From: an uncultured Bacteroidales bacterium | GTDB lineage: Bacteria > Bacteroidota > Bacteroidia > Bacteroidales > Paludibacteraceae | NCBI GenBank assembly: GCA_946626605.1 | Contig: CAMOUL010000001.1 | Span: 207,932-271,931 of the forward strand | Length of the DNA stretch: 64,000 nt | Direction: 5' to 3' | In this document: piece after piece, positions 24,697-34,800 of the stretch | How the letters are laid out: each line of letters begins with the position of its first letter | Position numbering within the stretch: the stretch's first letter is position 1 | The notes under the pieces: generated by a model | The model's database searches: none | What the model was told of the DNA's origin: nothing | The model's input: the letters and a program-made list of their open reading frames with translations, nothing else | Position numbers and translations under genes: made by a program

Positions 24697-26380
24697 GTCG
24701 GTGGTAGGTCAGCAAGCGCTTACTCAGACGCTGCAGAACGCGATTCGCCAGAATCATCTGGCGCATGCGTACCTGTTTTGCGGTCCGCGTGGAGTAGGTA
24801 AGACCACTTGCGCCCGTATCTTCGCTAAGACCATCAACTGTCTTAACCCGCAAAACGGTTTTGATGCATGTAACGAGTGCGAGAGTTGCAAGGCCTTTAA
24901 CGAGCAGCGTTCGTTTAATATCCACGAACTCGATGCGGCGTCTAACAACTCGGTTGAGGACATCCGTTCGCTCATTGATCAAGTGCGTATTCCGCCGCAG
25001 ATCGGTAAGTACTCCGTTTATATCATCGACGAGGTACACATGCTCTCTGCCGGTGCATTCAACGCCCTGCTCAAGACACTGGAGGAACCCCCTTCGTACG
25101 CCATCTTCATTCTTGCTACAACGGAGAAGCACAAAGTGCTGCCGACTATCCTCAGTCGCTGTCAAGTGTACGATTTCAATCGTATCACCGTACCCGATAC
25201 CATCGCCTACCTGCAGAAAGTAGCTGCGAATGAAGGTATCGCGGTGAGTGAAGAGGCCCTGAACGTAGTGGCCCAGAAAGCCGATGGTGGTATGCGCGAC
25301 GCACTCTCTATCTTCGATCAGTTAGTGGCGTTCTGCGGAAGCACCATCACCTACGAACAGACAATAGCCGTACTGAATGTACTCAATGCAGACTATTACT
25401 TCTCGCTGGTAGATAAAGCCTTGGCGCATGATGTGGCAGGAGCATTACTGCTATTCAATGACGTGCTCAATCATGGTTTCGATGCCGGACATTTTGTGAT
25501 TGGTTTTGCGCAACACCTACGTGATGTGCTGGTCAGCAAAGACCCGCAAACTCTCCCGTTGTTAGAGACAGGCGATTCGATGCGTGCACGTTACGGAGAA
25601 CAGGCCAAGCGATGCCATCCTATCTGGATCTTCCAAGCCCTGGATATCCTCAATACCTGCGATATCAATTACCGCACAGCGCGAAATAAACGCTTAACGG
25701 TGGAACTGGCGCTCATCAAACTATGCCAAATTGGTGTGGCTCAAGCTGTACCTCAACAGGCACAGCCTGCACCGCAAACTAAATCGGCACAGCCGAATAA
25801 ACCTTCTACATCGGCGCAGCCGACTACACCTCCTAAACAGGCTCCAACAGAGCCTACTACACCGCCGCAGCCATCTACACCGCCGCAAGCGGCTTCCACT
25901 CCTTCCATCCCTAAGATGCCGAAGATAGGTTTGGCTTTCGGTGCGAAGAAAGAAGAAAAGGTTGCTCCGGCTCCTCAAGAAGCGGCACCCGTTACAGAAA
26001 CACCGAAAGAGGAGTCTAATCGCCCTTTTACAGCTGACCAACTCAGAGACGCGTGGGTTGGTCTTGCGGCTGCCCATAAAGAGGAACTGCGTCTGAAAGA
26101 GTTGATGGAGATTTATGCTCCGCAACTGATTGCTGAACAACAAGCGCAGATCGTCCTGCCTAACCCTTGGCAATTGGCTGAAATGCGCAAAGCGCTGCCT
26201 AGCTTACTACGTCAATTGCGTGCTCAATTACATAATGAGCACCTGAGTATAGAACTGATTCAGGCGGAGTTTAATCAAGAGCAGATGGCGTTTACCGCAG
26301 AAGAGAAATATGCGCTGATGGCCGAACAAAACCCTGCTTTGGCGCAACTCAAAGAGACATTGGATTTACAAATTGACTGA
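24647..26380 (+). CDS. dnaX: DNA polymerase III subunit gamma/tau
   Basis: 577 residues. Walker A GPRGVGKT at 46-53, four zinc cysteines (C65, C75, C78, C81), DEVH at 128-131 and the sensor region LEEPPSYAIFILATTE. A Pro/Thr/Gln-rich linker at about 365-430 separates the clamp-loader ATPase from the C-terminal tau-like domain. It loads sliding clamps and ties the polymerase to the fork. The ATG at 24647 lies 50 bp inside the preceding gene and fits the usual N-terminus (VSARKYRPQNFESVVGQ). Confidence 0.95.
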   Translation: MENYVVSARKYRPQNFESVVGQQALTQTLQNAIRQNHLAHAYLFCGPRGVGKTTCARIFAKTINCLNPQNGFDACNECESCKAFNEQRSFNIHELDAASNNSVEDIRSLIDQVRIPPQIGKYSVYIIDEVHMLSAGAFNALLKTLEEPPSYAIFILATTEKHKVLPTILSRCQVYDFNRITVPDTIAYLQKVAANEGIAVSEEALNVVAQKADGGMRDALSIFDQLVAFCGSTITYEQTIAVLNVLNADYYFSLVDKALAHDVAGALLLFNDVLNHGFDAGHFVIGFAQHLRDVLVSKDPQTLPLLETGDSMRARYGEQAKRCHPIWIFQALDILNTCDINYRTARNKRLTVELALIKLCQIGVAQAVPQQAQPAPQTKSAQPNKPSTSAQPTTPPKQAPTEPTTPPQPSTPPQAASTPSIPKMPKIGLAFGAKKEEKVAPAPQEAAPVTETPKEESNRPFTADQLRDAWVGLAAAHKEELRLKELMEIYAPQLIAEQQAQIVLPNPWQLAEMRKALPSLLRQLRAQLHNEHLSIELIQAEFNQEQMAFTAEEKYALMAEQNPALAQLKETLDLQID

Positions 26381-28091
26381 CCTGCTCAAATATTTACCTA
26401 CCACCCGCAAGGAGATGGAGTTACGCGGCTGGGATGAAGTGGACATTGTCTTCTTCACCGGTGATGCGTATATCGACCATCCGTCTTTTGGTGCGGCCGT
26501 GTTGGGTAGAGTATTGGAGGCAGCGGGGTATCGAGTAGCAATCGTTCCGCAACCGGATTGGCATGGGGACTTCCGTGACTTTAAGAAATTCGGTAAACCT
26601 CGTATCTACTTCGCTGTCTCTGCCGGTTCGATGGATTCGATGGTAAACCATTATACGGCGGCTAAACGCAGACGTTCCGATGATGCCTATACCCCGGAGG
26701 GAAAAGCAGGGGCACGACCGGATTATTGTACCATCACCTATTGTAAGATCCTCAAACAATTATACCCGGATGTACCGATTGTAATTGGAGGTATTGAGGC
26801 TTCCATGCGGCGCCTCACCCATTATGACTACTGGCAAGATAAACTGATGCCATCCATCCTCGTGGACAGCGGAGCAGATATGTTGGTCTACGGCATGGGA
26901 GAACAGGCTATGACGGAGATTGCTGATCGAGGCTTCGTACACGATATCCCGCAGACAGCATTCTTAACAAGCGATAAATCGGAGATTCCGGAGGATGCGA
27001 TTATGCTCGCTTCGCACGAAGAGGCGCTGCGCGATAAACGCAAGCATGCGGAGAACTTCCGTCTGATGGAGATCGAGTCGAATAAGATTCATCAGACTAC
27101 CCTCGTGCAGCCCGTAGGAAAACAATGGGTGGTAGTGAACCCATCATATCCACCGATTACTACTGAACAACTGGATGCCATCTATGATCTGCCGTATCAA
27201 TATGCCCCGCACCCGAAATACAAGGACAAGCATATACCGGCCTACGAAATGATTAAATGGTCCGTATGCATGCACCGCGGTTGTTTCGGAGGCTGTTCCT
27301 TCTGTACCATCTCGGCGCACCAAGGCAAACAGATCGTCTCGCGCTCGAAAGCCTCTATCTTACGACAGATTGAGAAACTGAGTCAGTTACCCGACTGGCA
27401 TGGTGTCATATCGGATCTAGGTGGTCCGTCAGCGAATATGTACGGCATGCACGGCAAAGACATGTCGCTTTGCGAGAAGTGTGCACGCGCCAGTTGTCTG
27501 CAACCCAATATATGCAAGAATCTCAATCAGGATTTTGAGCCGGTGCTGGATATCTATCGCACGGTGGATAAACTGCCATACGTCAAGCATGCATTTGTGG
27601 GCTCGGGTATTCGTTACGACCTAATGAACGAAGCCTATGCTCGCCAACTCATCACGCGCCATGTGTCGGGACGACTGAAAGTGGCACCGGAGCATTGTTC
27701 CGATAACGTACTCAAAGTGATGCGCAAACCCGCATGGACCAATTACCTGCGTTTCAGAGACCTGTTTCTGCGTATCAATGAAGAGGCGGGACTGAAGCAA
27801 CAACTCATTCCGTACTTCATCTCCTCTCATCCGGGGTGTACGAAGCACGACATGCAAGTCTTGGCGGATGAGACGAAACGGATGCATTATAAGCCGGAAC
27901 AGGTGCAGGATTTCACGCCGACACCGATGACATTATCCACGACGATGTTCTATACAGGCATCAATCCTTACACGCGCGAACCTATATATGTCGCGCGCAC
28001 ACCCGAAGAGAAAAAACAACAAAACCAATACTTTTTCTGGTATAAACCGGAGAAAAGTTACCGATCGAAAGATAAAAATAGAAAAAGATGA
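26373..28091 (+). CDS. YgiQ-family radical SAM protein
   Basis: 572 residues. The radical SAM cluster motif CFGGCSFC has cysteines at 304, 308 and 311; an N-terminal domain with GDAYIDHPSFG and GGIEASMRR and the C-terminal extension are typical of YgiQ. The reaction is not established for the family. The start is a TTG at 26373, overlapping dnaX by 8 bp; relatives begin with the same LPTTRKEME segment, so a later ATG would cut conserved sequence. Confidence 0.88.
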   Translation: MTDLLKYLPTTRKEMELRGWDEVDIVFFTGDAYIDHPSFGAAVLGRVLEAAGYRVAIVPQPDWHGDFRDFKKFGKPRIYFAVSAGSMDSMVNHYTAAKRRRSDDAYTPEGKAGARPDYCTITYCKILKQLYPDVPIVIGGIEASMRRLTHYDYWQDKLMPSILVDSGADMLVYGMGEQAMTEIADRGFVHDIPQTAFLTSDKSEIPEDAIMLASHEEALRDKRKHAENFRLMEIESNKIHQTTLVQPVGKQWVVVNPSYPPITTEQLDAIYDLPYQYAPHPKYKDKHIPAYEMIKWSVCMHRGCFGGCSFCTISAHQGKQIVSRSKASILRQIEKLSQLPDWHGVISDLGGPSANMYGMHGKDMSLCEKCARASCLQPNICKNLNQDFEPVLDIYRTVDKLPYVKHAFVGSGIRYDLMNEAYARQLITRHVSGRLKVAPEHCSDNVLKVMRKPAWTNYLRFRDLFLRINEEAGLKQQLIPYFISSHPGCTKHDMQVLADETKRMHYKPEQVQDFTPTPMTLSTTMFYTGINPYTREPIYVARTPEEKKQQNQYFFWYKPEKSYRSKDKNRKR

Positions 28092-29053
28092 AAAAACACT
28101 ATCGTATCAACCCCGAGACGCTGCAATTAGAGCGTATTGAGCATGGCTTCCGATACTGGCTACGTCGGTCCGGAGGTTATATCATCGGCGGTGTATGTTT
28201 AGGCGTATTGTTCTTCTACGTCTTCTTATATTTCTTCCCCTCACCCCGTGAGGCCTCGTTGATGCAGTATAACCGCAACTTATCTGCTCAAATGGAGGTG
28301 CTGGAAAAACAAGTGGACCAGATGCAGATTGTGATGGCAGACCTGTCGCAGCGTGATGATAACTTATACCGCGCGATGTTAGGTGCCGAGCCGATTCCTC
28401 TCAGTGCACGTCTGGGTGCGGCGCAGCAAGTGTCGTATTATGACTCCTTGGCGCGAATGACCAATACGCAGTTGGCGGCCGATATCCAGCGGAAAGTGGA
28501 TATCCTCGAGAAAGAACTGTATGTGCAGGCCCGTTCCTACGATGAGATATTGGAATTGGCGAAGAATCAGGAAGTGCGTATGGAAAATATTCCGGCTATT
28601 CAACCGGTGCTCAATAAGGATCTTAAACGCATGGCTTCCGGTTACGGATGGCGTGTAGACCCGGTCTATCATATTCGTCGTTTCCACGAAGGTATGGACT
28701 TCTCTGCTCCTGTCGGAACGGATATCTTCGCTACCGGTGATGGCGTGGTGACCTATTCGGGTTGGCGTCAAGGTTACGGAGAGACTGTGGAGATCGACCA
28801 TGGCTTTAACTATGCTACCCGCTATGCACACTGCTCGAAACGAAAAGTGAAAGTAGGGCAGAAAGTGAAACGTGGTGACGTCATTGCCCTGGTAGGAAAC
28901 ACCGGTAAATCAACCGGTCCGCACTTGCATTACGAAGTGCATTATATGGGACGACCCATCGACCCACGTAACTTCTATTTCTATGATCTCAGTCCCGAGG
29001 AGTATGACTTGATGGTACAGATATCCTCTAATATGGGTAATATGATGGATTAA
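28088..29053 (+). CDS. M23 (LytM-type) peptidoglycan endopeptidase, membrane-anchored
   Basis: 321 residues: an N-terminal cytoplasmic stretch, one membrane helix (about 30-50), a coiled coil (about 58-165) and a LytM domain. The zinc site is intact: H200 and D204 in FHEGMD, H248 in YAH, and the HLH motif at 279-281. The family cuts peptide cross-links in peptidoglycan; the architecture resembles division- and shape-linked M23 proteins. Last gene of the plus-strand chain, in a 4-bp overlap with YgiQ, and followed by a terminator. Confidence 0.9.
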   Translation: MKKHYRINPETLQLERIEHGFRYWLRRSGGYIIGGVCLGVLFFYVFLYFFPSPREASLMQYNRNLSAQMEVLEKQVDQMQIVMADLSQRDDNLYRAMLGAEPIPLSARLGAAQQVSYYDSLARMTNTQLAADIQRKVDILEKELYVQARSYDEILELAKNQEVRMENIPAIQPVLNKDLKRMASGYGWRVDPVYHIRRFHEGMDFSAPVGTDIFATGDGVVTYSGWRQGYGETVEIDHGFNYATRYAHCSKRKVKVGQKVKRGDVIALVGNTGKSTGPHLHYEVHYMGRPIDPRNFYFYDLSPEEYDLMVQISSNMGNMMD

Positions 29054-29083
29054 AAAAAATCGCCAATTACGGCGATTTTTTTT
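29052..29083. terminator. Bidirectional intrinsic terminator
   Basis: AAAAAAATCGCC and GGCGATTTTTTT pair around AATTAC. It separates the convergent M23 and Crp/Fnr genes and can serve both. Confidence 0.88.
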
Positions 29084-29086
29084 GTC

Positions 29087-29785
29087 TTATCCTAAACGAG
29101 ATATTTTTTCCAATTCCTTCTCGTCCAGAATCTGGATGTGTCGGCCGTTAAGTGTCAACAAGCCTTCTTGTGCAAATTGACTCAACGTGCGGATGGCATT
29201 GCTGGTGGTCATATTGCTCATATTAGCTAAGTCTTCGCGCGGCAGTAACATCGCTATCGTTCGCCCGTCCTGTTCATAACCGTAGTTCTTCAGAAGCAAT
29301 AACAGACTCTCTGCCAATCGGCCGCGAATATGTTTCTGCGTGAGGTTTACCGTCTGACGTTCTGACACCGCTAAGTCGCGCGCGATCATCAATAGAATCT
29401 GATAGCATAATGCACCGTTGGTCTGCACTAACTGGTTAAAGATCTCTCGGTCTAAGCGATAGAGGTTACATGCCTCCACCGCACTGGCGCTTGAGTTATA
29501 TACATCGCGGGAGGTACAAGCGCGATAACCGAAGATATCGTAGGGTTTCAGCAAACGAATAATCTGCATACGTTGACCGATACCCTCTTTGAAAATACGT
29601 ACTTTCCCGCTCAGCAACATCCAGATATACTGCGATTCCTCGCCTTCATTACGGATCTGCTCGTTCTTCTCGTACTGAACGATCTCCACATGTTGCGCTA
29701 CAATCTTGCGCTCCTCTTCTGTTAACGTCGCCCAAAGGGGATTGAGTTCCCACATTGGGATGAATTTTTCTGTTAAATGCTTCAT
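29087..29785 (-). CDS. Crp/Fnr-family transcription regulator
   Basis: 232 residues: a cyclic-nucleotide-binding beta-roll (about 15-130), a dimer helix and a C-terminal winged helix whose recognition helix falls in REDLANMSNMTTSNAIRTLS. No FNR-type N-terminal cysteine cluster is present, so iron-sulfur oxygen sensing is unlikely; effector unknown. Its ATG shares a base with the prmA stop, so it is read from the long minus-strand convoy. Confidence 0.88.
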   Translation of the reverse strand: MKHLTEKFIPMWELNPLWATLTEEERKIVAQHVEIVQYEKNEQIRNEGEESQYIWMLLSGKVRIFKEGIGQRMQIIRLLKPYDIFGYRACTSRDVYNSSASAVEACNLYRLDREIFNQLVQTNGALCYQILLMIARDLAVSERQTVNLTQKHIRGRLAESLLLLLKNYGYEQDGRTIAMLLPREDLANMSNMTTSNAIRTLSQFAQEGLLTLNGRHIQILDEKELEKISRLG

Positions 29786-30603
29786 TATCTATTGCTTGTC
29801 TTTTGCAATTGTATCATGCGCCATTCATGATTGGCATGCGTGGCAATGGGCGCTAATCCTTGCGCTTTTGCTGCTTCTATCAAAGCCTCGCAATCTGTTT
29901 CATAGAATCCGCTGAGCCATACCTGTCCGCCTTGTTTCAGATGCGCTGCATACGAGGCCATGTTCGCCAGTAGGATATTCCGATGGATATTGGCTAATAT
30001 CAAATCGAAAGTACCTGCGTCTTCCGGAATTCGATCTCCTAACCGCACCTCTATCTCTTCTCCGTTCAGCGCTGCGTTCTCCTGCGCATTGACCACACTC
30101 TTCTCATCGATATCAATAGCCAATACGTGTGTAGCACCTAAACGTTTTGCGAAAATCGCCAGCACACCGGTGCCTGTACCATGGTCGAGAACCTGTCCGA
30201 AGGCTGAAGACTGAATACTGAAAGCTTTCATTAAGGCCTCTATCATCATGGATGTCGTCTCATGATGTCCGGCTCCGAACGCACAATGGGGTACGATGCG
30301 AATGCCTAATGGCAATTCCTCTATCGGATGCTCTGCTTCCCATGTCTCATTCCAGTTCTTATCCTCGCAAGCCTCTACGCCTATTAGCGTCGTACCTTCT
30401 GTGCTCGCGCATAGCGCCTCGATCTCTGCTTGTACACGTTCCCAGATTTCAGACTGAATATAATAATCCGCATGGCTAACCTGCACCGATTCTAAACCGG
30501 GGTCTATTGTATCCACGCCTAACTCGCATATCTGCTGGTCGAATAGGTCTTTCTGCCATTCTTCGGCAAAAGCCGTCTTAATATGTAAAACGTGATATAG
30601 CAT
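29785..30603 (-). CDS. prmA: Ribosomal protein L11 methyltransferase
   Basis: 272 residues. The AdoMet-binding motif I is LDHGTGTGVLAI at 139-150, preceded by the PrmA-specific FGAGHHETT (109-117) and followed by ILANIHRNIL (NPPY-like post-motif). It methylates L11. A 7-bp array gives residues 126-135, in the stretch right before motif I. The gene overlaps folC by 26 bp. Confidence 0.92.
   Translation of the reverse strand: MLYHVLHIKTAFAEEWQKDLFDQQICELGVDTIDPGLESVQVSHADYYIQSEIWERVQAEIEALCASTEGTTLIGVEACEDKNWNETWEAEHPIEELPLGIRIVPHCAFGAGHHETTSMMIEALMKAFSIQSSAFGQVLDHGTGTGVLAIFAKRLGATHVLAIDIDEKSVVNAQENAALNGEEIEVRLGDRIPEDAGTFDLILANIHRNILLANMASYAAHLKQGGQVWLSGFYETDCEALIEAAKAQGLAPIATHANHEWRMIQLQKTSNR
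30199..30226. repeat. 7-bp-period array inside prmA
   Basis: GAAGGCT, GAAGACT, GAATACT, GAAAGCT; encodes residues of the AFSIQSSAFGQ loop. Confidence 0.75.
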
Positions 30604-31813
30604 CTGATACTAAGTAATTACTTCCTCCGATAAAGATGGCGTCCTCTTCTGCTGCATGCTCCTGCGCGAACTGAATAGCTTCTTTGGAATTTTCGATAGC
30701 GATACCCTCTTTGCCCCATATTTCTAACATCTCCTGTGCGCTGCGTGCTCGCTTCGTATTCGGCGTCGTGAAGATATAATGATATCGCTCGCCATGCGGC
30801 ATAAGGTGCATCACTACCTCCGTGTCTTTATCATTCACCATCCCGAATACAATCCATATATGCGGGTGGGGTAGTGCCTCCAGTTGACGCGCTACGTATT
30901 GCAGTCCATGGCTGTTATGTCCCGTGTCGCATATCACCAATGGTCGTTCTTGTAACGTCTCCCATCGGCCTCGCAACCCCGTCATTCGACATACGTTTGC
31001 ATAACCCTCTGCTATCGCCTCGTGCTTGATATGCAAAGCACGTAGGGCCACAAAAGCCGTCTGTAGGTTATGTTCCTGATACAGTCCTTTGAGTTCGCAC
31101 TCTGTGGCATAATGAACTCGACACTGACGCAGATACTCGCATTGGTCGGCAAAGACGAGTTCCGCTTCGCACTCTGCTGCTCTTTCCATAAACACCGGCT
31201 CCGTCTCTTCGTTCGTCTCGCCGATGATACAGGTCACGCGTGGCTTGATGATCCCTGCTTTCTCACTGGCAATAGCCGCCAAGGTAGTACCTAAAAACTC
31301 CGTATGGTCCATCCCGATATTGGTGATGACGGATAGGATAGGGTGCAGCACATTCGTGCTGTCTAACCGTCCACCTAAACCGACTTCCACTACGGCGATA
31401 TCCACCTTTTCGCGTACGAAATACGCAAAAGCAAGGGCTGTCATCGTTTCAAAGAACGAAGGTTGCAAGGCGTCTAAAAACTCCTTGTGCTTCGTCACAA
31501 ATGCCGCTACGTCCGCTTCTGGTATGGGCTGCCCATTGATGCGAATGCGTTCGGTCAAACTTACCAAATGCGGACTGGTGAACAACCCCACTTTCAGTCC
31601 CGATGCCTGCAATGCTGCGGCGATAAGGTGACAGGTAGAACCCTTTCCGTTCGTTCCGGCTACATGTACAGCACGCAGTTGCTCATGCGGATTACCGATG
31701 TGCTCCATCAACCGGAGCGTGTTCTCCAATCCCGGTTTATAGGCTGCTGCACCCACCATGTGAAAAGGTGGACGAGACGCATACAGATATGTGACAGCTT
31801 CGTTATAATTCAC
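30578..31813 (-). CDS. folC: Folylpolyglutamate / dihydrofolate synthase
   Basis: 411 residues. The Mur-ligase-type P-loop GTNGKGST is at 53-60, followed by TSPHLVSLTERIRING, and the GRLDSTN and NIGMDHTEFLG motifs are present. It adds glutamate to folates and may also make dihydrofolate from dihydropteroate. The start is GTG at 31813, 4 bp after the dnaE stop. Confidence 0.94.
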   Translation of the reverse strand: MNYNEAVTYLYASRPPFHMVGAAAYKPGLENTLRLMEHIGNPHEQLRAVHVAGTNGKGSTCHLIAAALQASGLKVGLFTSPHLVSLTERIRINGQPIPEADVAAFVTKHKEFLDALQPSFFETMTALAFAYFVREKVDIAVVEVGLGGRLDSTNVLHPILSVITNIGMDHTEFLGTTLAAIASEKAGIIKPRVTCIIGETNEETEPVFMERAAECEAELVFADQCEYLRQCRVHYATECELKGLYQEHNLQTAFVALRALHIKHEAIAEGYANVCRMTGLRGRWETLQERPLVICDTGHNSHGLQYVARQLEALPHPHIWIVFGMVNDKDTEVVMHLMPHGERYHYIFTTPNTKRARSAQEMLEIWGKEGIAIENSKEAIQFAQEHAAEEDAIFIGGSNYLVSDAISRFTY

Positions 31814-31817
31814 CGCT

Positions 31818-34800
31818 CTATTTCTCTGCTACAGCAAAATCCAGTACGTCTTCTGCGCGCTTGCGTACCAACCATTTATAGAACCGCGGAGTGACATGAA
31901 TCGGCAGGGATCGACTGGTTAACGCTACTTGCTGTTTATTCAGAGGGTTAAATACCGTCACATGCAGTCGGCCTTGACCCGGGTTTTCTTTGATTTTATC
32001 TGCTAATTCATCGACAAGTTCCGGTGTAACAGCCTCTAACGCTAACCGAATCTGAATACCTTCACTGCGTTTCTTCTGCGTCTCATTGAGTGTCTCCACG
32101 CTTTGCACCACGAACTCGAACTCCGCTTTCTCATCAGGCCCTTCTCTGAACCATTTTTGTCCGGCTCCACGCTGTTGAACCACGCCTTGCACGAGCACAT
32201 ACAGGTCTTTGAGTAATAGGTGACCGAAATTGGTATAGGCATTGCCGAAGAGCGCAAACTCATAACTGCCGCTATAGTCCTCTATCGTGTAACGTCCGTA
32301 CGGATTACCTTTCTGACTGATGCGTTGTTCCGCCGAAGTGATCAGTCCGCCTAAGAGACATGCTTGATTTTTATGCGCTGCGATAAACTCCGAAGGAATG
32401 ATAGGACGTTCCTCCATCTCCTCGCCGTTCTCCGCCAACTCTATCTTAATGCGCTTCTCTGCTTCTGCACGTTCTTCCGGTTTACGCCACTTCTCAAACT
32501 GCGACAACTCATTCGTCGTCACATTGCAAAGTTCGCGCAATTCGAATTCGTATTCATCCAGCGGGTGCGCTGAGAGGTAGATACCAATCAGGTCTTTCTC
32601 CTTATTAAGTCGTTCGATTGTGTCCCAGCGAGGTACTTGCGGCAGATCCGGATGTTTGATCTCAATCGCATCGGCTAAGTCGCCGAAGAGTGAATTCGAA
32701 TTAACCGCTTTGTCAGCCTGCCATTTATTGCCGTAATTCATCAGCAACTCCAAACCCGTGTTGCCGATTTCATCTGTGCCGAAGAACTGCTCGCGGTAGA
32801 TGTCGTCGAAGCATTCGAAAGCCCCCGCCTTAGCGAGGTTCTCAATCGTCTTCTTATTGCAGCTCTGCAAGTTTACGCGCTCGAGAAAATCAAAGATACT
32901 GGTGTACTTACCGTTCTTCTCCCGTTCGCTGATGATGGCTTCTACTGCTCCTTCGCCTACACCCTTGATGCCACCTAAACCGAACCGAATAGCACCCTTG
33001 CTATTTACCGTAAACGATAACTCGGATTCATTTACGTCGGGCTCTAATACACTCAGGCCCAAAGCACGACACTCATCCATGAGTTTCGTCACTTCCTTGA
33101 TATCGTCTTTGTGTACGGTGAGGTTTGCTGCCATGAACTCAGCAGGGTAGTGTGCTTTGAGGTATCCCGTCTGATATGCCACCCAGGAGTAACAAGCAGC
33201 ATGCGACTTATTGAAGGCATAGGAAGCGAATTTCTTCCAGTCCTCCCAAATCTTCGTCAGCACCTTTTCGTCGTGTCCGTTAGCCTTTCCGCCGGACATA
33301 AACTTATCCTGAAGTGACGCCAACACATCCATCTGCTTCTTACCCATTGCCTTACGGAGTTTGTCACTCTCGCCGCGGGTGAAGTTAGCCAGCAATCGAC
33401 TCAGCAACATCACTTGCTCCTGATATACCGTCACACCGTAGGTGTCTTTGAGGTATTTCTCCATCACTGGTATATCGTACGTCACAGGTTCGATACCCTG
33501 TTTACGCTTAATGAACTGCGGGATATAATCCATCGGTCCCGGTCGATACAGGGCATTCATGGCAATCAGGTCACCGATCACCGTCGGCTGCAGTTCGCGC
33601 AGGTATTTCTGCATACCTGCCGACTCAAACTGGAACACCGCTACCGTCCGTCCCTCTTGGAACAACTTATAGGTCAACTCATCGTCGATAGGAATATGAT
33701 CGATGTCGATATCAATGCCACGTGCTTTCTTTACGTTTCGCAGACATTCCTTGATGATGGTTAAAGTGATGAGGCCCAGGAAGTCCATCTTAATCAGACC
33801 AACACTCTCCACCACATGTCCGTCGTATTCCGTTACCAGCACACGTTTCTTGCTGTTCTTATCTTCTACCGAACTCAGGGGAGCAAAGTTAGTCAGGTCG
33901 TCGGCGCCGATAATCACGCCGCAGGCGTGCACACCTACTTGACGGATCGTTCCTTCCAATCGAGCCGCGTATTCCAGCATCGAGCGGGTATTCGGATCAC
34001 CTGTCTCGTACTCGCGTTTTAACTCATCGATGTACTTATAGCAGTTTTTCAAGTTCACCTTCGGTTTCTTGGCGCCGGGAGGCAGACTCTTTAAAACCGT
34101 ATCTGGGAAGTCGCGATCAGGTACATAGCCCTTCAATTCGTTCACAAAAGCCAAAGGCACCTGTTGCACACGTCCTACATCCGCCAAAGCCGATTTGGTT
34201 GCCATCTTACCGTATGTCACGATATGTGCCACATGCGTCTCGCCGTATTTGCGACTCACATAATCCAGCACTTTGCCGCGGCCGCAATCCTCAAAGTCCG
34301 TATCGATATCGGGTAGGGATATACGATCGGGATTTAAGAAACGCTCGAACAGCAAGTCATATTTCAGAGGATCCAGGTCGGTGATCTTCAAGCAGTACGC
34401 TACTACCGATCCGGCAGCTGATCCACGTCCGGGACCTACACTCACATCCAGTTCCTCGCGCGCCGCACGAATGAAATCCATCACAATAAGGAAATAGCCC
34501 GGGAAACCCATTGAGATGATAGTGTTCAACTCGAATTCAATTCGTTCTTTGAGCACCTCATCTGTCTCCAATCGCTCTTTGCCGTAACGCTCCAGCGCGC
34601 CTTCCATCGTCAAGTGACGCAGGTATGCGGCTTCGAAAGCCAGTCGATCCGGATAATCTTCCTCTTTACCGAACGAAGCCGGGATATCGAACTTCGGCAT
34701 GATAGGATCGTGATCGATATTGTATATCTCTACCTTATCTGCAATCTCCTGTGTATTCGTGATGGCTTCGGGTATATCGCTGAAGATAGCCTCCATCTCC

